Source of the DNA: an uncultured Eubacterium sp. | Lineage (GTDB): Bacteria; Bacillota; Clostridia; Lachnospirales; Lachnospiraceae | Assembly: GCA_945939115.1 (NCBI GenBank) | Contig: CAMEVC010000004.1 | Location: 43,025-107,024, forward strand | Direction of reading: 5' to 3' | Length of the DNA: 64,000 nt | In this document: in pieces, positions 54,912 to 62,693 of the stretch | How positions within the stretch are numbered: the stretch's first letter is position 1 | Layout of the letters: each line of letters starts with the position of its first letter | The notes under the pieces: generated by a model | The model's input: the letters and a program-made list of their open reading frames with translations, nothing else | Databases searched by the model: none | Told to the model about the DNA's origin: nothing | Made by a program: the position numbers and the translations under genes

Positions 54912-56174
54912 CTAAATAGCTTTTCTTTGAGGCATCGGGATTACTTTCCCGGATGTCGTTTCTTTTGGCATAGGACCATATGGAAGTCCTGCATTGGTGT
55001 ATGCTGCATCCGAAGCAACAGAACCACTTGCCATGTTACCATCATAGGAAATTCCCATAGTTTCGAGCAATGGATTTCCCATCGGTGGCTCCGGTGTTGG
55101 TGTAACACCAACTGTTGCTGCAAGTTGTTCCAAATTGCTGACAAGCTCCTGTTGTTTATGTGGAAACAGATGGGAATAAGTATTCAATGTTGTGGATACC
55201 TTTTCGTGTCCAAGTCTGTCTGCCAGGATTAGAGCGTCGCATCCCTGATTGATAAGTAAGCTGGCATGCGAGTGGCGAATGTCATGGATACGTATCCGTT
55301 TTACGCCTGTTTTCTTACAACCACGTTCCATCTCATGTGAGAGATAGGATTTGGTAATAGGGAATAGTCTCTCGTTCGGAGCGAGCATATAGCGGGAAGT
55401 GATATACTCCTTAAGTTCCTGGCACAGAAAATCCGGAATTGGAACTTTACGTTTGCTTTTTCTTGTCTTTGGAGTGGTAATGATATCCTCTCCGTGAAGA
55501 CGCTGATAGGTTTTGTTAATATCAATCTGTTTTGCAACGAGGTCGATATCGGAAGCAGTAAGTGCCAGAAGTTCTCCTTCACGCATCCCGGTCCAATACA
55601 GTACCTGAAAGCAGATATGGGATAGAGGCTTGTCCTTAATGCCCTCACGAAAAGCAATATACTCATCGTAAGTCCAATAATCCATTTCCTCTGCCTTTGC
55701 CTGTCCGATACTTCCAGCCTGACCGCATGGATTTGTGTTTAAATCGTAGAAACGTTTGGCATAGTTAATTATGCAAGTAAGTTGATTGTTGATGGTTTTT
55801 AGGTATGTTTTTGAATATCCTTTTGGGGAATTCATTAACTGATTCTGCCATCTTCTCACATCAGAAGCCTTGATTTCGTTGATTGGCTTCCTTCCAAAGA
55901 AGGGTAGGATGTGAGTTTCACAAATATGTTTCTTGGTCAGGATGGTTGACTGCTTTAAGCGGGCGGTCATATCCTCCATGTAAAGTTCGTAGAGATTTTG
56001 AAAAGTCATATCCGGGTTAGCAGACTGCTTTTCAAGAAAATCTCTTTCATAAGCTAATGCTTCCTTTTTGGTGGCGAAGCCTCTTTTCCACTTTTGTCGG
56101 TTGTTGCCCTGCCAGTCCGTATAATAGAACTTGCAGAACCATTTACCAGTCTTTTTATCTTTGTAAGCTGGCAT
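54912..56174 (-). CDS. tyrosine recombinase (site-specific integrase)
   Basis: The third of three close ATGs (56174) fits AAAGGAG best. The 420-residue protein has an N-terminal Arm-DNA-binding domain (about 1-55: MPAYKDKKTGKWFCKFYYTD), a SAM-like core-binding domain (about 60-160: FQNLYELYMEDMTARLK) and a catalytic domain (about 170-385). The R...K...H-x-x-R...H/Y residues are visible in YWTGMREGELLALTASD, TRKSKRKVPIPD, IRIHDIRHSHASLLINQ, DRLGHEKVSTTLNTYSHLF. The nucleophile is the tyrosine in NTYSH. It probably integrated the adjacent island at guaA. No excisionase was seen. Confidence 0.93.
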   Translation of the reverse strand: MPAYKDKKTGKWFCKFYYTDWQGNNRQKWKRGFATKKEALAYERDFLEKQSANPDMTFQNLYELYMEDMTARLKQSTILTKKHICETHILPFFGRKPINEIKASDVRRWQNQLMNSPKGYSKTYLKTINNQLTCIINYAKRFYDLNTNPCGQAGSIGQAKAEEMDYWTYDEYIAFREGIKDKPLSHICFQVLYWTGMREGELLALTASDIDLVAKQIDINKTYQRLHGEDIITTPKTRKSKRKVPIPDFLCQELKEYITSRYMLAPNERLFPITKSYLSHEMERGCKKTGVKRIRIHDIRHSHASLLINQGCDALILADRLGHEKVSTTLNTYSHLFPHKQQELVSNLEQLAATVGVTPTPEPPMGNPLLETMGISYDGNMASGSVASDAAYTNAGLPYGPMPKETTSGKVIPMPQRKAI

Positions 56175-56224
56175 ATACATCATCTCCTTTGTGTGTAAAT
56201 TCCATAATTAATATGTCATGTATC

Positions 56225-56257
56225 GCACCAGACTTGTAAAATGCAAGTTTTTGGTGC
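56225..56257. repeat. hairpin near the truncated regulator and integrase start
   Basis: GCACCA...TGGTGC flank an inner ACTTG...CAAGT stem around TAAAATG. It lies between the integrase start and the truncated gene and may be an att-adjacent or regulatory structure. Confidence 0.4.
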
Positions 56258-56526
56258 ATTTATCCAAAGGCTATGATATAATCTACTTGTCTAATCTTGA
56301 TAAATTTGCCGCAGGAAAAATTAAAGGCAGAAAGTATCGTAATAGAAGAATCGGAGAACTGTTTAAGGAAATTGACTTATCTGAGAAAAAAGGAACCGGT
56401 ATTCCTAAGATATTGCGGGAACTTAGACAGAACGGTTCCCCGGAGCCGGAATTCGATATGGATGAGGACAGAACATATTTGAATACAATTATTCACATAA
56501 GAGATGGATTTGAAAGAAATGAGACA

Positions 56527-56574
56527 ATGTCCGAATTAATGTCCAAATCAATGTCCGAATCAATGTCCGAATTG
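56527..56574 (+). repeat. four tandem 12-bp repeats within the truncated regulator
   Basis: Four units ATGTCCGAATTA, ATGTCCAAATCA, ATGTCCGAATCA and ATGTCCGAATTG encode the repeat MSEL-MSKS-MSES-MSEL in the linker before the winged helix. Slippage can change the linker in steps of four residues without frameshift. Confidence 0.85.
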
Positions 56575-56817
56575 GAAAGAACAAGAATGCAGATTATCTT
56601 GCATTATCTGGATACTAATAAAGAAATAAACAGCTCTATTGCAGCAGAATTATTAGAGGTTGAGATAAAGACAGCAAGTCGCCTGTTATTAAAGGCAGAA
56701 AAATTCGATGTTCTTAAAAGCACTGGAAGAACAAAGAATAAAGTGTATTTTAGGGAATAATACAAATGTGCGATAACATTGTTACCCAAGTCGAAGAAAA
56801 GATTAAGAGGATAAAAG

Positions 56818-57240
56818 ATGAAAGTAAAATTAGAAGAGATAATCGAGGCAATGGAATTTGCCGATATGGAAACAGAATATTATTATGACACTAAAAGCGA
56901 AAGGATTCTGATGCTGTTTGATGGAATGGTGGATGGAGAGGACGATCCGGAACTCTTCGAAGATATCAGTGAGGGATTTGTCGAGGATTATATACCATTA
57001 CCGGGACAATACGATATCAACGAGTATCGAATAATGGAAGAGTTCATATATGAACTTCCAGAGGGAAAGAATCAGGATGTACTGGAAAGGGCAATGCAGG
57101 GAAGAGGAACTTTTAGAAGATTTAAGGATAAATTGTATGACTTGAATCTGGAGCAACAGTGGTATTCATATAAGGATAGTGCATATGAAAGAATAGCAAG
57201 GCAATGGTGTGAGAGACATAAGATTGATATTGTTGAATAA
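56818..57240 (+). CDS. UPF0158 family protein
   Basis: The 140-residue acidic protein matches UPF0158: LEEIIEAMEFADMETEYYYD, then FVEDYIPLPGQYDINEYRIM, EGKNQDVLERAMQGRGTFRR and a C-terminal EQQWYSYKDSAYERIARQWC. The family is short, cytoplasmic and uncharacterised, and is found in many mobile and defence-gene neighbourhoods. The start follows AAGAGGATAAAAG. It is 17 bp upstream of the helical-repeat gene and is likely the first gene of the putative defence operon. Confidence 0.85.
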   Translation: MKVKLEEIIEAMEFADMETEYYYDTKSERILMLFDGMVDGEDDPELFEDISEGFVEDYIPLPGQYDINEYRIMEEFIYELPEGKNQDVLERAMQGRGTFRRFKDKLYDLNLEQQWYSYKDSAYERIARQWCERHKIDIVE

Positions 57241-57257
57241 AAGAAAGAGGTGTTTCT

Positions 57258-58523
57258 ATGTTGCCTACAGAAGATATTATACCAATAGTGAAAACCACAA
57301 TTGCTGCATCAATTAAATGTAATACTCATCGCGGATATATCGGTTGGAGCAGTTGCGATAATATTTGTATGGACATGAAAGACTGCCTGGATCTGTGTGC
57401 TGAGACTTTAGAAATGTGTGGTTATATGGCTGCACTTGAAGCTGCTACATACACCTTGGTGTCTGGTGTAAAACTGGCATCTCATGCAGATAGTAGTTCA
57501 GGAATGCTTACAGATGTTATCATGTGTACATATGAACTGGTAGATAAATGTACAAAAGAAATTGAAAAACAGGATAAACAAATGCGGGATCAAGCACTTG
57601 CATTGATTATAAAAGAGGCAAAGAAGAAAGTATTTGATGGTTGGACTGACTGGCGTTATGATTTGTTGAAATGCGGGATTTGCCTTTGTGATGAAAAGAG
57701 TGCAAAGAAACTCGAAAAGACTTTGGATAGATTGTTGGAAGATACACAGGAAGATTATTTTCCAGAATACAAGAAAGAGAAAGATTTGATTGTAAGATAT
57801 CATATACATAGACATTTGTATGGTAAAAAGCATACAAAGGACGAACTATATCAGAATATTTCGATAAATGAACTCCGTATTATAGCTATTAAGGATGCTA
57901 TGAAAGACAAAAATTATGAGGAAGCAGAGAAACTTTGCTTAGAGAAAGCAAATAAAGAAGAAGCTTGGCATTATCGTAGCAGTGATCCGGAAGATTGGAA
58001 TAATATGCTATATGACATATACAAGACAGCAAACAACATTGATAAGCAAATTGCACAGGCGAAAAAGTTATTATTAATGGGAAATGAGAAGTTCTGGGAT
58101 GTTTTGAAACAGATTTTTATTGAGTGTGGTACATGGGATGAGAATTATGAGAGCTTGTTGCATGAATTAAAGGACAGTAAGCGAACCGTATGCTATCGTA
58201 GTATTCTTGTTGCTGAAAATGAAAAGAAGAGATTGCTTGAAGATGTAATGGAGAATCCATATGATTTATTTTATTATGGGAAATATTTGGTAAAGGAATA
58301 TCCAGAGCAGGTTTATGAGTTGTGTTATAAGGAAATAAGTGAGAATTGTGCTCAGGCAAAGGATAGACGAGAATATAAGAAGGTGACGAAGCAGATTGCA
58401 CAACTTATAAAATGGAAGGGGAATGATACTGCTAAGTCGTTAATTGAGGAATTAAAGCAGACATATCCAAGGAGAACGGCGCTGTTGGATGAATTGGAGA
58501 AGGTGGAGAAGAAACTAAAATAA
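57258..58523 (+). CDS. helical-repeat protein, SWIM-zinc-finger-protein-like without SWIM domain
   Basis: The 421-residue protein is predicted to be almost all helical, with several TPR-like segments (AMKDKNYEEAEKLCLEKANK, DNIDKQIAQAKKLLLMGNE-like) and ends in SLIEELKQTYPRRTALLDEL. This ending resembles the C-terminal part of SWIM zinc-finger proteins, but no SWIM CxCx(n)CxH motif is visible. The N-terminal part has a cysteine-rich stretch (GWSSCDNICMDMKDCLDLC). It sits between the UPF0158 and the membrane RyR-like gene and is probably co-transcribed. Function unknown; scaffold or sensor is possible. Confidence 0.6.
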   Translation: MLPTEDIIPIVKTTIAASIKCNTHRGYIGWSSCDNICMDMKDCLDLCAETLEMCGYMAALEAATYTLVSGVKLASHADSSSGMLTDVIMCTYELVDKCTKEIEKQDKQMRDQALALIIKEAKKKVFDGWTDWRYDLLKCGICLCDEKSAKKLEKTLDRLLEDTQEDYFPEYKKEKDLIVRYHIHRHLYGKKHTKDELYQNISINELRIIAIKDAMKDKNYEEAEKLCLEKANKEEAWHYRSSDPEDWNNMLYDIYKTANNIDKQIAQAKKLLLMGNEKFWDVLKQIFIECGTWDENYESLLHELKDSKRTVCYRSILVAENEKKRLLEDVMENPYDLFYYGKYLVKEYPEQVYELCYKEISENCAQAKDRREYKKVTKQIAQLIKWKGNDTAKSLIEELKQTYPRRTALLDELEKVEKKLK

Positions 58524-58584
58524 CAAATAAAAAAAGGTTTCAAACTTCATTGATGAGTTTTGAAAGAAAGGTTGGATTGTATAA

Positions 58585-60462
58585 ATGAAATTTAATATAA
58601 CATATGAAGCAATCACTTGGTATATAACTTTGGGAATAGGGGTATTGTTCTTTTTTGCCGGAATAATATATCTTCTTTTGCAAAAAAGGTTAAAAGAGCA
58701 CCATTTTATTAAGGCAGCCTGTATGGAATTTATGGCAGAATGGATATTGGTTTTACCGAATCAGTTATTTAATGAAATTCCCTATACCAATGATGCACTT
58801 TATATAATAGAATGTATTTGTACAGCATTTGTCAAAACTTTTAATATGTATCTGGGTGATGGATATGAGAGATATGCTTATACGGATAATCTGGTGTTTA
58901 CAAGAGTATATTCCATAGTGAGAATACTTGTATATATGGCTTTATTTGTATTTGCAACCGGCTTCTTGGTAACTCTCATGGATGGACCTGCACAACGGTT
59001 TATTATGAAAAAAAGAGCCGCCGGAAAGCAATATATTTTCTCTGAATGTAATGAAAAAGCATTATCTATTGCGAAGAGTATTCCTAAAACGAGAAAGAAA
59101 AACATTGTTTTTGTGTCTGACGGGAAGCTGGACGAGCTCGTCAAGGAAAAAATTCAGGAAATAAATGGATGTTATGTGAAGCTTTCTCTTGACAAGGTGG
59201 TAAAAAAGTTAAACTGCAGGTCAAAAGAAATGGAATTGTTTCTGTTTGGGAACAATGAAGAGGATAATCTTCTTCATTTAGGTGAAATAAGCAGCAGAGG
59301 ATTGCTGCAAAGTGGATGTAAAAAGAAAATCTATGTAGAAATACAGGATACTCCATGGAGTCTGTATGATAATTTGGTAGAAAAACTAAAAAATGGAGAA
59401 CAGGAACAGACGGTAGTAAATTATATCAGAATAGAAGAGAATTATGTGTACAATAATCTTTTACGCTATTCTATTTTCGAAAATGCCATTGAGAATCCTG
59501 CAGAAAAGTGTAAAGATATCAAGGTTTTGTTGATTGGTATGAACACAAGAAATTTTGAGTTCTTGAAGGCTGTTTTACATTTGGGCCAGATGCCAGGTTA
59601 TCATCTGAATATTATGGTGCTGGATGCAGGTGCAAATAAAGAAATACTTTGGCAGAAAATGCCGGAAGTAAAGGATAGTTGTAAGGTTGTTGGAGATGCA
59701 TGGTATTCTATTATATACAAAGAAAATGTATCATTGGATACCTGTGCATTAGAAACGATTGTGAAAGAAGAGTTTATAGATTTTAACTGGGCATATGTAG
59801 GTATGGAGGATGATTTGAAGAATATCGGTATTGCCATGAGACTGAATGCGGTTAAATATAGAGCGGGACAAAAAAATGGATATATCATTCAGGTAAATGT
59901 TGCGAGAAAGAAATTTTTGGATAATTATAATTCCGTTATAATGAAAAATATTGTGCCAAGTGGAATGTTTGTTGATATATACCACTATGATTTTGTTACC
60001 ATGTCAGCCATTGAAAAGTGTTCCGCTGCAATTCATGAGGTTCGCAATAAAGAAAGAAAAGAGACAGCTCCCGATTCGAATATTAAAAGCTGGGTGGGAT
60101 ATTGTAACAATGAATACAACAGACATTCTGTTTATGCAAGAACGCTTGCGTTAAAGTACAAAATGGATTTAATCGAACAGAATTATCAATCGGATTACAG
60201 TCTGCTAAGCAAAGACAAAAACTGGAAAGTATATGAACATATGCGATGGAATATGTATACACGAACCATGGGATACCAGGTGGCATCCGGGGAGATAATG
60301 GATGCTCTTGGTAAATTGGACAAGGACATCAGAAACATTGCTATGATACATAAGGATTTGATTCCGTTTGAGAAACTTCCTAAGGAGGAACAGGATAAAG
60401 ATGGTATACTGCTGACGCCTGAGATTATAGCAGAATTAAAGAAACTGAACTATAATAGATAA
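58585..60462 (+). CDS. membrane protein with TrkA-N-like and RyR-like domains (putative effector)
   Basis: This 625-residue protein begins with a strong helix (about 11-33) and further hydrophobic segments near 45-58 and 107-131. Two Rossmann-like regions follow, without intact GxGxxG: from about 147 (QYIFSECNEKALSIAKSI) and about 312 (VLLIGMNTRNFEFLKAVLHL). These resemble TrkA-N/RCK gating domains. The C-terminal part (about 500-605) has the ryanodine-receptor-like pattern: NEYNRHSVYARTLALKY, YEHMRWNMYTRTMGYQ and HKDLIPFEKLPKEEQDKD. The layout membrane-TrkA-N-RyR fits a gated ion channel or pore. It precedes the TIR gene by 18 bp. The RyR match is by motif only. Confidence 0.68.
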   Translation: MKFNITYEAITWYITLGIGVLFFFAGIIYLLLQKRLKEHHFIKAACMEFMAEWILVLPNQLFNEIPYTNDALYIIECICTAFVKTFNMYLGDGYERYAYTDNLVFTRVYSIVRILVYMALFVFATGFLVTLMDGPAQRFIMKKRAAGKQYIFSECNEKALSIAKSIPKTRKKNIVFVSDGKLDELVKEKIQEINGCYVKLSLDKVVKKLNCRSKEMELFLFGNNEEDNLLHLGEISSRGLLQSGCKKKIYVEIQDTPWSLYDNLVEKLKNGEQEQTVVNYIRIEENYVYNNLLRYSIFENAIENPAEKCKDIKVLLIGMNTRNFEFLKAVLHLGQMPGYHLNIMVLDAGANKEILWQKMPEVKDSCKVVGDAWYSIIYKENVSLDTCALETIVKEEFIDFNWAYVGMEDDLKNIGIAMRLNAVKYRAGQKNGYIIQVNVARKKFLDNYNSVIMKNIVPSGMFVDIYHYDFVTMSAIEKCSAAIHEVRNKERKETAPDSNIKSWVGYCNNEYNRHSVYARTLALKYKMDLIEQNYQSDYSLLSKDKNWKVYEHMRWNMYTRTMGYQVASGEIMDALGKLDKDIRNIAMIHKDLIPFEKLPKEEQDKDGILLTPEIIAELKKLNYNR

Positions 60463-60480
60463 AGACAGGGGAGAAAAAAG

Positions 60481-62589
60481 ATGATGAATTATGTGACAAG
60501 AGGACAGACAAACCCAATTGGGAAACAGCGGATTTATTATGCCGCAAGTAAAAAGGATTTTGCTTATCTGCATGATGTTTCAAAACATATTTTACATAAC
60601 GTGGATGTGGCAATTTACTATGATGACCAGAACAATACGGAGAATACCATAGAACAGGAAATCTGCGGGATGGATTTAGTGGTTTTGGTACTTACTAACG
60701 AATCTCTGGATAGTATGTGTGATGCTGTTTCCAGAGTGTTATTTATAGCATATATTAATAAAATTCCGGTTTTACCACTTGCCCTTGAAGATGGAGTTGG
60801 TGGAAAGTTTAGTGATTTTTGTACACTAAACCGGATGGAAAAAATGCATGTATTACACCCGAATAAGCAGGAGATACAGGCACTTTTTTTTTCGCAGAAA
60901 TTGAAAGATTATTTAAAGGAGCATTTGCGGGGGACTTTGCTTGAAAATGTGGAACGGGAACGTATCTACCAGAATTTCAGCGGTTCGGCGTTCCTTAGTT
61001 ATCGAAAAGCAGACAGAAAGTTTGCGGTTGATTTAATTAAGCTTATTCATCAGAAGGAAGAATGCAGGGATTGTGCAATCTGGTATGACGAGTATCTTAC
61101 AGCGGGCGAATCTTATGATGAGGAGATAAAATCCCATATAGATTTTTGTCAGGTGTTTTTGTTTCTTGTAACCAATAATATGCTTAAAGAGGATAACTAT
61201 GCAATCCGTGAAGAATATAAGAGAGCAAAGGAATTAAACAAAAATATTATTATAGTGGATATGATTGCAGAGGATCATACTCTGCCGGATTATCTTATGG
61301 AAGGAAATCGCTATATAGGATTGCAGGATATCAGTACTCTGCCTCTTGTTATGGGTGAATATATTAAGAAAAAAACATTTTTTAGTGAAGAAGAAAAATA
61401 CAGTCACGATTATTATCTCGGACTTGCATATGTATATGGGATGGGTGTTGAAAAAGAGAAAGAATATGGAATCAGATTGATAAAAAGTGCGGCAGAATGG
61501 GGATTGCCTGAAGCAATGGATTCTATGGTAGAGTTGTGTATGGGGGATATGGATATTCGTATGGTCATCTACTGGCAGGAGTGTCTGAAGGATTATTATG
61601 GACATAGGTTCAGTGAAAATCATTCGCCGGATACATTGAAAACGTATATTGCACATTTGTTACGACTTAGCCATTATTATGGGGATGCATCTGACTTATA
61701 TAGTATGGGAAATTGTTTGAACGAAATTCTTCGCCTGCTGAAGGAAAATGATGGATGGGAAAATGACGCAGAGATGCTGGAAAAAGCTATTATTTCGTGT
61801 GATCATTATAGCCATATTTATTACAGTATAAGAAATTCTTCTAATCATTTTTCAGAAGAAAATTTAGAAAAAGAACGCTTGTGTTATATCATGGAACACC
61901 GTTATGCGTTGATGTATGCGGATATGGTGGATTCTTTTGAGGCAAAACGATATATATATACACCAATTATGCGTATGGCAGATATTATGGATTTTTATGG
62001 GGCTACGTTAGATGAGAGGATTGGAGAATATCTGAAAGCACTGGAATTAATTCAGGATACAGATAATAAATATCCTTGTTATGAATCCCGTGCAGATTTG
62101 TTTGGATGCTATCAAAGTCTTGCTAAATTATATCGGGAGAAGAATTCAGAACTGGCGATGCCTTATACTTTGAACATGTTAGAGTATGCCAGACAGACCT
62201 GGCTGGAAAGACAGGAACTAATTCGTTGTTTTAAATATGCGGAGGCTTTGGAGTTTACTGCAAATTTACAGATTGAGTGTGGCGAAATCACAGAGGCTGT
62301 TAGAAATCTAAACAAGGCAACCCAGGCGAGAGTGCATTGTATTGAATCACGGGAAAGGATGGGGGGTGGTGAAAAAAACTCTGTATATGCTCTGTGTTGT
62401 GACTATTTTAGCCTTATTGATTTACATCATTCGCTTGGAAATCATGAAAAAGCGTTGCCCTTGTTGGAAGCAGTCCAAAACCACATTTTCTATTATTATC
62501 TTGAAAATAAAGATGAGGAAAATACTGAAGAGGCATCGGAATTGTTATCCAGATTATTTCTGGCACGTTCAAAATTGGGAATAGATTAG
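60481..62589 (+). CDS. TIR-domain protein with Sel1/TPR-like repeats (putative NADase sensor)
   Basis: The 702-residue protein starts after AGGGGAG. Residues about 16-110 look like a degenerate TIR-like or SLOG-like fold (IYYAASKKDFAYL, then DLVVLVLTNESLDSM). About 165-290 is a clear TIR domain: SAFLSYRKADRKFAVDLIKL, then AIWYDEYLTAGESYDEEIKS, FLFLVTNNMLKEDNYAIREE. The catalytic glutamate is probably E244 or E245 in YAIREEYKRA. Sel1-like repeats begin near 308 (YYLGLAYVYGMGVEKEKEYG), followed by TPR-like helices to the C-terminus. TIR enzymes split NAD and can make cyclic ADP-ribose signals in antiphage systems. Confidence 0.8.
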   Translation: MMNYVTRGQTNPIGKQRIYYAASKKDFAYLHDVSKHILHNVDVAIYYDDQNNTENTIEQEICGMDLVVLVLTNESLDSMCDAVSRVLFIAYINKIPVLPLALEDGVGGKFSDFCTLNRMEKMHVLHPNKQEIQALFFSQKLKDYLKEHLRGTLLENVERERIYQNFSGSAFLSYRKADRKFAVDLIKLIHQKEECRDCAIWYDEYLTAGESYDEEIKSHIDFCQVFLFLVTNNMLKEDNYAIREEYKRAKELNKNIIIVDMIAEDHTLPDYLMEGNRYIGLQDISTLPLVMGEYIKKKTFFSEEEKYSHDYYLGLAYVYGMGVEKEKEYGIRLIKSAAEWGLPEAMDSMVELCMGDMDIRMVIYWQECLKDYYGHRFSENHSPDTLKTYIAHLLRLSHYYGDASDLYSMGNCLNEILRLLKENDGWENDAEMLEKAIISCDHYSHIYYSIRNSSNHFSEENLEKERLCYIMEHRYALMYADMVDSFEAKRYIYTPIMRMADIMDFYGATLDERIGEYLKALELIQDTDNKYPCYESRADLFGCYQSLAKLYREKNSELAMPYTLNMLEYARQTWLERQELIRCFKYAEALEFTANLQIECGEITEAVRNLNKATQARVHCIESRERMGGGEKNSVYALCCDYFSLIDLHHSLGNHEKALPLLEAVQNHIFYYYLENKDEENTEEASELLSRLFLARSKLGID

Positions 62590-62614
62590 AAATAACAAAT
62601 AACAGAGTTGTTTG

Positions 62615-62670
62615 TATCTCCATCATGTCTATTGATATCTCCGTCATTTCTTGGTAGAATGATGGAGATA
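62615..62670. repeat. left repeat cluster flanking the Fic gene
   Basis: Three copies of the 12-mer TATCTCC[A/G]TCAT: forward at 62615-62626 and 62636-62647, and inverted (ATGATGGAGATA) at 62659-62670. The spacings are 21 and 23 bp. The segment is the near-exact mirror image of the cluster at 63745-63800. It overlaps the presumed Fic promoter, so it may be an operator or an element end. Confidence 0.85.
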
Positions 62671-62693
62671 ATTTAAAAATGAAGGAGATTTTC

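Larger units (their letters stand above)
56218..56760 (+). pseudogene. AlbA_2/HATPase-type transcriptional regulator fragment (N-terminus missing)
   Basis: From about 56300 the frame matches the C-terminal half of COG2865-type regulators: RKYRNRRIGELFKEIDLSEK, KGTGIPKILRELRQNGSPEP and EFDMDEDRTYLNTIIHI, followed by a winged helix (NSSIAAELLEVEIKTASRLL). The N-terminal AlbA_2/Schlafen-like part is missing, and upstream residues do not fit the family. It sits right after the integrase on the island side and was probably truncated on insertion. It contains a 12-bp tandem repeat. Confidence 0.6.

Noticed and set aside
54744..55232. 162-codon plus-strand frame covering the end of guaA and opposite the integrase
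   Set aside because: It starts inside guaA in another frame and runs antisense to the integrase catalytic domain.
58534..58562. Hairpin between the helical-repeat gene and the RyR-like gene as a terminator
   Set aside because: The stem has a bulge and no T-tract follows, so the operon is probably not interrupted here.
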